Position numbers and translations under genes: made by a program. A model generated the notes under the pieces. That model made no database searches, had not been told where the DNA came from, and saw only the letters and a list, made by a program, of their open reading frames with translations. Positions 6,523-12,160 of a stretch of 12,160 nucleotides of DNA are shown here, piece after piece (the stretch's first letter is position 1; each line of letters opens with the position of its first letter). Source of the DNA: JAPKZH01 sp964537875. GTDB taxonomy: Bacteria > Acidobacteriota > Aminicenantia > Aminicenantales > UBA4085. The stretch spans positions 1-12,160 of the forward strand of contig CAZIDN010000091.1 in assembly GCA_964537875.1 (NCBI GenBank), written 5' to 3'.

Positions 6523-6549
6523 ATTATAACCCGGTTTGGATGATGTCAA
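6523..6549 (-). promoter_or_regulatory. Promoter of the glycoside hydrolase-like gene
   Basis: On the minus strand TTGACA (6549-6544) and TATAAT (6528-6523) are both perfect consensus hexamers, separated by 15 bp, shorter than the preferred 17. Initiation near 6516 would leave a leader of about 14 nt before the ATG at 6502. GGGAG sits almost against the start codon, so translation may begin in a nearly leaderless manner. Confidence 0.5.
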
Positions 6550-6677
6550 GGACGGGAAGGGAGGGGAAAATCCCTAAAAAGCTGAGGCGCATAATATAAG
6601 GGACTTCCGTTGTAAATCCGAAAACGCCTTTATCCATCAAAAAGTCTTCGTTTTCTCCGGCCTCCCGCAGGATGAAC

Positions 6678-6849
6678 ACCGGTCCGAGCCGATCTGGAAA
6701 AGGCCGGGACACCGATCGGCCCTCTGGATACACAGATCGGCGCGCATGCGCTGAGCCTCGATGTCGTCCTCGTGACAAATAAAACGAAAGAGTTCCGTCG
6801 GATCAAACGACTCAGAGTCGAGAATTGGCTGGGCTAGAGCAGATTTTTC
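6678..6849 (+). repeat. Dispersed 172-bp direct repeat, copy B
   Basis: This copy matches 445-616 without gaps (six mismatches, about 96.5 percent identity) in the same orientation, 6233 bp downstream. The left edge falls between AAC (6675-6677) and ACCGGT. The right edge follows AGATTTTTC, after which the sequence turns AT-rich and unrelated. No inverted repeats or target duplications are visible at the edges. Confidence 0.93.
6679..6837 (+). pseudogene. vapC 3'-end fragment
   Basis: This is the translation frame of repeat copy B. It encodes the equivalent of VapC residues 82-133 and ends at the same TAG (6835-6837). TGA at 6673-6675 closes the frame just upstream, and no ATG, GTG or TTG follows within it. 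The Asp6 and Glu42 regions are missing, so no PIN nuclease can form. Compared with the intact gene there are two silent and four replacement changes (Ile110Val, Asn116Lys, Gly125Arg, Ala128Val). No vapB-like sequence lies upstream. Confidence 0.85.
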
Positions 6850-6900
6850 TAATTTACGCTTAGATAATAATATTATCCCTTGAGACCCACCAGCAACAAT

Positions 6901-8091
6901 TTATTCATATTTTATATGACAGACCACCAATTCTCTAAACCCATTGGCTTTTTCTCTATAATAATAAAGCTTGTTATTTTTGATCACCGTATACTTTGGA
7001 CTATTGATGATACCCGCCCAAACCTTATTGATTATTATATCGCCTATGTATAACCCATCCGCATTAAAAACATTATGGATGAAGCCAACACCTGTGTCGC
7101 TTTTTTCATACGTCATGACAAAAAACCTTTCCTCGTCATCGCAAAAAATGGAATTCATCGGCGCCAGATAGCGCATTTTCTTTCCCTGATATAAATGGTC
7201 CACCTGATAATTTGGCCCGGCGATTTCTTTTTCCAATTCTTCCGATAACCTTACTGGGTGGTATTCTTTTTTTATTTTTTTTAATAATTTTCCATCATGA
7301 TCAAACTTTTGTATCTCATACCCTCTTTTTTCGTTGACGATAAAGATACCCTGGTTTGACACTCTCCACATAAAATAAGGCGGCAGCAATCCAATCTCCT
7401 CCTGGGGCGGGGATTCATAAACATCCAATTCTTTCATCATTTTCCATTGATCATCATATATATTCAAACAACTAAAATATATTTCTTTGCCAAGAGTACT
7501 ATTTTTTGATTCATAAACGAGAAATTTGTTATTGGGAAGACATTCGACGATTAGCATGGGCGTTTTAAAAAGAATTTCCCGCGCACATCTCCCACTCTGT
7601 GCATCGTAACAAATCAATTTCTTAAACATATCGGTGATAACTAGAAAATGTCCATCATATATTGTGGGACGGATTGGCGTATTAATCTCGCCCGGGCCTT
7701 CACCTCTTCGTCCAAATGATAAAATCAGATTGCCCGTCTTATCTATTTTGTTAATATAGTATTCTTTATTCTTCCATCCAACAATATAGATATTCCCATC
7801 CGAATCAACGTCAAACTCCCCCGCTGATCCCATCCCTTTTTCAAGAAACTCTGGATTTTCTAAATCAATAACGTTTATTTCTTCCAAAGAAATATGAATA
7901 CGTTTTTTGTTTATTTTATTGGGCTCTGCGTTGTTGGAAACCACTTCAATCCCGTTCTCGTAACTTATGTCCGCAGGACTTTTACAGCTCGAAATCGTCA
8001 ACAAAAACAGCAACGACAAAAATGACATTAAAACACGACTGCTTGATGCTTTAATCAAGAAAATGGTTTCTGATATTTTCCGGACCTTCAA
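6901..8091 (-). CDS. 6-bladed beta-propeller lipoprotein
   Basis: A 396-residue frame with a lipoprotein signal: a basic N-terminus, the hydrophobic stretch FLSLLFLLTI and the lipobox ISSC with Cys36. The mature part has NHL/6-bladed propeller strands: GEFDVDSDGNIYIVG (91-105), INKIDKTGNLILSFG (113-127) followed by RRGEGPGE (128-135), and EIQKFDHDGKLLKKIKKEY further on. This matches the uncharacterised 6-bladed beta-propeller lipoproteins common in Bacteroidetes and Acidobacteriota-type genomes; a surface binding role is usual but unproven. The frame opens with TTG at 8091, where AAAAGGA directly touches the codon. An internal ATG at codon 22 would give a signal peptide lacking basic residues, so the start is uncertain. 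Base composition is strikingly AT-rich compared with both neighbours, suggesting acquisition. Confidence 0.75.
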   Translation of the reverse strand: MKVRKISETIFLIKASSSRVLMSFLSLLFLLTISSCKSPADISYENGIEVVSNNAEPNKINKKRIHISLEEINVIDLENPEFLEKGMGSAGEFDVDSDGNIYIVGWKNKEYYINKIDKTGNLILSFGRRGEGPGEINTPIRPTIYDGHFLVITDMFKKLICYDAQSGRCAREILFKTPMLIVECLPNNKFLVYESKNSTLGKEIYFSCLNIYDDQWKMMKELDVYESPPQEEIGLLPPYFMWRVSNQGIFIVNEKRGYEIQKFDHDGKLLKKIKKEYHPVRLSEELEKEIAGPNYQVDHLYQGKKMRYLAPMNSIFCDDEERFFVMTYEKSDTGVGFIHNVFNADGLYIGDIIINKVWAGIINSPKYTVIKNNKLYYYREKANGFRELVVCHIKYE

Positions 8092-8217
8092 TCCTTTTCT
8101 CTCTACTCTATTGATGAAACAACCAAGCTATCAATCTTGTCGTCTTAAACCGTGTCATAGATGATAGGCGCTTGCTTTCTCCCTACGCTTGAGATCGATC
8201 CCCTCTAGGCCCCATGA

Positions 8218-8429
8218 TTATACTCCCGCGCCCATAAAAATGTTATGGCCAAGATCGCCCAGGAACTTGCGCTTGAGCTTGAAGAAGACCCGCAGCATCC
8301 TGGGGATGACGAAGACGACCTGACGGTGGGGACATCGAGAAGAAGCGTCTCACGGACCCACTCTCCCCACTCCTCCAGCCGCTTGGCATGGCAGGAGGAA
8401 CAGAAGCCCCTAGCTTTGCTAGAGGACGT
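8218..8429 (-). pseudogene. IS91-family transposase remnant with frameshift
   Basis: On the minus strand one frame reads ARGFCSSCHAKRLEEWGEW then VRETLLLDVP. After a one-base loss in the C run (plus-strand GGGG at 8328-8331) the next frame continues HRQVVFVIPRMLRVFFKLKR and KFLGDL, to a TAA at 8218-8220. Joined, this is the zinc-binding (Cys-x2-Cys) region and the HRQVVF-IPKMLR segment typical of IS91-type Y2 transposases. Only about 70 residues of the N-terminal part remain; the catalytic HUH and tyrosine motifs are absent. Intact proteins of this type are several hundred residues, so this is a dead fragment. It lies between the AT-rich lipoprotein gene and the restriction-modification gene. 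Confidence 0.75.
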
Positions 8430-8498
8430 CAATAAACGTTCTGTCTGGCAGCCCAGACACCGGATCCGGGCAGCGTTCCATGCGATTGCTTAATCTCA

Positions 8499-11400
8499 TC
8501 ATTTCTTGGGCCACGAGTACGTTGCCTTGATTACTTTCCGGTAATTGTCGTCCAAGGATGTTTGCATGGCAATTAGAGTCGCCAGGCGGCGAGCGATTTC
8601 CGTGATATAACGGACTTCGTCCGGTGTCAGGCCACGGCCAAGGAGTGGCTTCTCTCGGTACGACAGCCACTTTTTGATCACCTGGTAGCCACCGATAGTG
8701 TAGTCCCACACCGCCTCGGGTACGTTCCGCCAGCAAGCGTTTTCGTTGAGGAAGATGTCGTATGCTCCGTCATCCCGTCGGATGAGTTTCCCTTTACCCG
8801 GCATAGTGATGCCACCCTTGCCTCCGTGGCCCCATCCGGCGGTCAGGTCAAGATCCCCGGATTCTGGTTTTGCCGGTTTCCCGTCCACGCGTTGAAAGAC
8901 CGCGATGCTCTTTAGGTCGTCCCGAATCTTTCCTGCTGTTACGCCGGGAACCGGCGCTTCCGTATCCAGCAAGGCCGCCACCTGCCGCCCAAGGGCGGCG
9001 GAGGCGAGTAGCGAATCCTTTGCTTTCGGCAGAGGAATCCGCGGCCAGTCCTGCCGGATGCCATCGGCGTTTTTGGAGAGATACGCGGGCGAGTAGCCGA
9101 TTGCCAAGGCGTGATACCAGATCAATTCGGCGATCTTCTGATGGGCGTCCAGGTTGGATAGTCCGAGCGATGCTAGATAGGCGCGGGCGGAGGGAGAGAG
9201 GTTGGCAACGATCTTTTCCGATTCAGTTTTCGTGCCGGGCAGGACTTCGATGTGGCTGGCCCGGCGATCCGGCTCTACCTTCAGGCGAGTAGGAAAGTAG
9301 TAGGCGTGCCCTCTCATGGAGTCTTGCTCACCAAGAAGGCTCGTTGCGAAGAAGGGAACACCTTCAGGACTGGCGGCACCGGCAGGACGGGTGAGCAGGC
9401 AGAAAGGACATTGCTTGAGGTGGTTACGTAGTTCAGGCCGTGATCGGTTCCACAAAAGACTCACGTCGGAAATGTAGGCCCAGCCGGTGTCAAATGGGCG
9501 GCGCATGTAACGCTGAATTCGATCTTCAGAGAAAAGCTCAGTCGTTTGCGCCTTCTTCCGAACCGCCGTTGGATCGAAACCGGCAGCCCTTTTCTCCAGC
9601 CCACACTTCAGGGACGAGAAGGCGTCCCAATCAACCGTCGGGTCGAGATACCTGCGCATGCGACCCGCAAGTTCGTCCCTGCCTGTGTCTTGCAGTGAGC
9701 CACCACGATTTTCATTCAACCCCAACATCGGTTTCACGGAGCATAACTGCACAACGCGGGGCCAGGTCCTGTACTCAAGCGTGACGTTCTCTGGTCGGAG
9801 ACTCCAGCGGTTTTCCTTCTGAGGTTTAGACATTTCGTATTGCGCGTCGAAGTCCTTGGCGTCAAGACTGGTGAGGAGATGCGCCCGACGATCGCCAGCT
9901 TTGGCGTCGTCGATGTCATCGCGGAAACGGACAACCGGATCACCTTTGCGTTTGGGGTGTTTGACCCATAGCGAGATAGTAACGCCTTGTTGGATGCCGC
10001 TCGAGAAGCCGTAGGTAGCGAAAACAGTTTCACTGGTCCGGCCATCCGGAGCATATTCTGAAATCTTCCGGTTGCCGTGCATGTTTTCGATCCAAAAACG
10101 ATCGAAGGAGTCGAGTAGATGCCGCCGAAGAACCACGAAGGACGGATCGCTGACCCATGAGTGGTTCGAGATGAACGATACCACGCCCCGCCCGCCATGT
10201 TCGGCGATGCGTTTTTCGGCGAGGCGGAAGAACCGAACGTAGAGGTCATCAAGGTAGTTCTTCGTAATACCCCATTCTCCCAAGCCCTGTTTATAGGGTT
10301 CGACCAATCCGTCCTCCTCCTCCGGGCTGACGCCGGCGAAGGCGTTATAGGGCGGGTTGCCGAGGATGACGAGGATGGGCTTTTCCTGCTTCACCTTGCC
10401 GGCAGCGTCGCGTTCGTCGTCGAAACCGGGGAAGACAATCTTTTTCTGCTTTTCCTTGGGAGGTTCCCAGCCGGTGAGAGCGTTGGTCAGATAGACCCCG
10501 GCGCGTTCGGGCGGATCGCTGCGGTCGCTCAACGGCGCGCCGAGGGTTTCGAGTTGCAGACCGAGTTGGAGATGCGCAATGACGAATGGCGCGGGCAAAA
10601 TCTCGAAGCCGAAGACGCGCTCCATGACGGCTTTCTTGAGATCGTTCGCGACAAGGGCGTCGCCGCCCTTGTCATGCAGGGTGGCGGCGATGCGGCGGAG
10701 GACGGCCCGCAGGTAGGCGCCGGTGCCGCAACAGGGATCGAGGACGACCACTTTCGGGTCGGCGAGTCCGTCGGCGAGACCGAGTTCGGAACGAAGGACG
10801 GCGTCCACGCGTTCGACTTGGTAGCGGACGATCTCCTCGGGGGTATACCAGACTCCGAGTTCCTTGCGCAATTCGGGGTCGAACGCGTGCAGGAAGGGCT
10901 CATAGAAGTACTGGACGGCGTGCCCCTCGTCGAAGGACTTAAAGAACTCGGCGCGGTCCACGCGATTCAGGGTGGCGGCGGTCCAATCGAGAACTTCGAT
11001 CAGGCCCAACGCACCGAGACGGGCGGGGTCGGCGACCTGAACGAAAAGAGCGCGGAGCATGGGCACGCGTAATAGATAGTGGGCGGAACGCCATTCGAAG
11101 CCGCCGGCAACCGCGTACGGCGCCGCAGACTCGCGGAGGGCATCGGCGAATCCGGTTTTTTTGTTGGGTTTGGCATCGCGCCGTCGCGCCCACAAAACCC
11201 AAGCCGAGAACACGCCATAGAAGAGAGTTTGGATGAGCGTCGAGCGAAAGAAATGCTCGCCCTTATCGCCCTCGAAGTGCAGGCCTAGGGCCTCTTCGAG
11301 TGCCTGCCGAAGGCTGGTCAGCGCCGGGAGATCAGCCTTTTCGATGCGAAGTCGTGCGTCGTGGGCGTACGAGGCGAGAATGCCCGCCACGTCTTGCGGA

Positions 11401-11972
11401 GCGGCCAGCGGGGCATTAAGGAGCAGCACACGTTTCAGATACTCCAGCATGCGTTCGCCATGTTCCGCCGCGGCAAGGCGAGGATGGGCGGTCAGGCGCC
11501 AGAATTCGCTCTCGGACTCGGCCAGAGCGAAGGATTCCAGTTCGCACGGCTGTCCACTCGGGCCTTTGCCAATAATGGCGAAACCGCGGAAGTTGGTTAC
11601 GAGCACCATCCCGTATCGTTTCCAATAGCGTTCCACCTGTTCGGTCTTGGCCACAAGGCGGACATCTTCAGCCGGAGGCTTGGCTTCGATCACGCCGCGC
11701 GACGGGTTCTGATCCAGGAAGGGATTCTCCCTGGCGTCCTCGTCTCGTGTCTTGCGGCGAAACTGATCGGCAGAGAATAAGCCACCGTCGGGCAGCCCGG
11801 CACCTCGGTTGGCAAGATTGATGATGCAGCGGACCTTGGGGGAAAGGTTCTTCCCGACGTCTGAGAGCAGGCGCTCCAATGCCGGATAGAACGAGGTCTC
11901 CGGCACATTCGACCTTGTGCCCCGGACTTCCCCCATGTCGGTCAAGTAACGCTCTATCAGGTTCTCGGACAT
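8499..11972 (-). CDS. Type ISP-like restriction-modification protein (nuclease motif + N6-adenine methyltransferase + specificity region)
   Basis: A 1157-residue protein. Residues 60-100 carry a PD-(D/E)xK-type pattern, LPDGGLF (Asp62) and GVIEAKPP (Glu96, Lys98), within a region resembling type I/IIG nuclease domains. Helical linker sequence leads to VWYTPEEIVRYQV (374-386). The methyltransferase core follows: motif I VVVLDPCCGTGAYL (408-421), then the catalytic motif IV ILGNPPYNAF (536-545), the gamma-class adenine-N6 signature. The C-terminal half ends with ENACWRNVPEAVWDYTIGGY and VIKKWLSYRE (1077-1106), as in the type ISP C-terminal specificity domain. Unlike LlaBIII-type ISP enzymes there is no SF2 helicase region; the layout recalls single-chain type IIG/IIL enzymes. 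The first ATG is used (weak site GGAATAG upstream). No separate methylase, specificity or restriction gene adjoins within the window. Confidence 0.88.
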   Translation of the reverse strand: MSENLIERYLTDMGEVRGTRSNVPETSFYPALERLLSDVGKNLSPKVRCIINLANRGAGLPDGGLFSADQFRRKTRDEDARENPFLDQNPSRGVIEAKPPAEDVRLVAKTEQVERYWKRYGMVLVTNFRGFAIIGKGPSGQPCELESFALAESESEFWRLTAHPRLAAAEHGERMLEYLKRVLLLNAPLAAPQDVAGILASYAHDARLRIEKADLPALTSLRQALEEALGLHFEGDKGEHFFRSTLIQTLFYGVFSAWVLWARRRDAKPNKKTGFADALRESAAPYAVAGGFEWRSAHYLLRVPMLRALFVQVADPARLGALGLIEVLDWTAATLNRVDRAEFFKSFDEGHAVQYFYEPFLHAFDPELRKELGVWYTPEEIVRYQVERVDAVLRSELGLADGLADPKVVVLDPCCGTGAYLRAVLRRIAATLHDKGGDALVANDLKKAVMERVFGFEILPAPFVIAHLQLGLQLETLGAPLSDRSDPPERAGVYLTNALTGWEPPKEKQKKIVFPGFDDERDAAGKVKQEKPILVILGNPPYNAFAGVSPEEEDGLVEPYKQGLGEWGITKNYLDDLYVRFFRLAEKRIAEHGGRGVVSFISNHSWVSDPSFVVLRRHLLDSFDRFWIENMHGNRKISEYAPDGRTSETVFATYGFSSGIQQGVTISLWVKHPKRKGDPVVRFRDDIDDAKAGDRRAHLLTSLDAKDFDAQYEMSKPQKENRWSLRPENVTLEYRTWPRVVQLCSVKPMLGLNENRGGSLQDTGRDELAGRMRRYLDPTVDWDAFSSLKCGLEKRAAGFDPTAVRKKAQTTELFSEDRIQRYMRRPFDTGWAYISDVSLLWNRSRPELRNHLKQCPFCLLTRPAGAASPEGVPFFATSLLGEQDSMRGHAYYFPTRLKVEPDRRASHIEVLPGTKTESEKIVANLSPSARAYLASLGLSNLDAHQKIAELIWYHALAIGYSPAYLSKNADGIRQDWPRIPLPKAKDSLLASAALGRQVAALLDTEAPVPGVTAGKIRDDLKSIAVFQRVDGKPAKPESGDLDLTAGWGHGGKGGITMPGKGKLIRRDDGAYDIFLNENACWRNVPEAVWDYTIGGYQVIKKWLSYREKPLLGRGLTPDEVRYITEIARRLATLIAMQTSLDDNYRKVIKATYSWPKK

Positions 11973-12160
11973 TTTCGTCTATTCCATCCGGTGCTTGAGT
12001 GGCGATCTCATCTTGGCAAACAAGCAAATTCACTTGCCGGTATGAAGCTTAGCGAAACACCGGTCAGGTGGAATGAAAGGTTATCCGTCCCCATTTGAGA
12101 ATCAAACATTTGCCTCTACACGCTTTAACCTACTAATATCAACCGATTGTTCTGTTTTCC

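Noticed and set aside
8245..8493. 82-codon plus-strand frame in the gap before the restriction-modification gene
   Set aside because: The minus strand of the same stretch encodes recognisable IS91 transposase segments; the plus frame is their shadow.
10161..11072. 303-codon open frame on the plus strand
   Set aside because: It is antisense to the methyltransferase core, whose motifs I and IV are encoded on the minus strand.
11973..12160. Right-edge sequence upstream of the restriction-modification gene as a promoter or another gene
   Set aside because: No convincing hexamer pair, repeat or reading frame was found in these 188 bases.

Overview
This is a mosaic bacterial window. GC-rich coding DNA (histidine kinase, glycoside hydrolase-like enzyme, restriction-modification protein) alternates with AT-richer inserts (immunity-like gene, beta-propeller lipoprotein). 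The mix of VapBC, a 7TM-type multi-PAS histidine kinase, a secreted GH43-like propeller and a 6-bladed beta-propeller lipoprotein would suit an uncultured Acidobacteriota/Aminicenantes-like lineage. That is a weak guess, because no phylogenetic marker is present. At least five broken or duplicated pieces show that the region has been reworked repeatedly.

Left part (1-3990, + strand): the 3' end of a vapB antitoxin gene overlaps a complete vapC toxin gene. A good sigma-70-like promoter and a leader with two mutually exclusive stems precede a large membrane sensor kinase (7TM-PAS-GAF-PAS-HisKA-HATPase). The kinase overlaps by 22 nt a stand-alone receiver protein. The pair looks like a translationally coupled two-component module with no DNA-binding output domain in the window.

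Middle part (3990-6850): a degraded 50-nt 3' end of a tRNA-Val-like gene, ending in CCA, marks a likely old integration site. Next come a 20-codon flavodoxin start cut by TAA, an intact flavodoxin-domain gene in the same frame, and an Imm5-like orphan immunity gene whose last codons include a 48-bp tandem duplication. Tail to tail with it lies a secreted glycoside hydrolase-like gene (- strand). Its natural C-terminus appears to continue in a second frame, reaching a stop that abuts the immunity gene. Upstream of that gene's promoter lies a 172-bp near-identical copy of the vapC 3' end.

Right part (6850-12160, - strand): an AT-rich 6-bladed beta-propeller lipoprotein gene, a frameshifted IS91-type transposase remnant, and a 1157-residue type ISP-like restriction-modification protein. 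The latter has an N-terminal PD-(D/E)xK-like motif, a gamma-type N6-adenine methyltransferase core and a C-terminal specificity region, but no helicase.

VapBC, the orphan immunity protein and the restriction-modification enzyme, together with a tRNA scar, a transposase scar and a dispersed vapC duplication, suggest an accessory or defence-type region. I found no clearly new multi-gene system. The most useful observations are the structural scars and the single-chain methyltransferase/nuclease layout.
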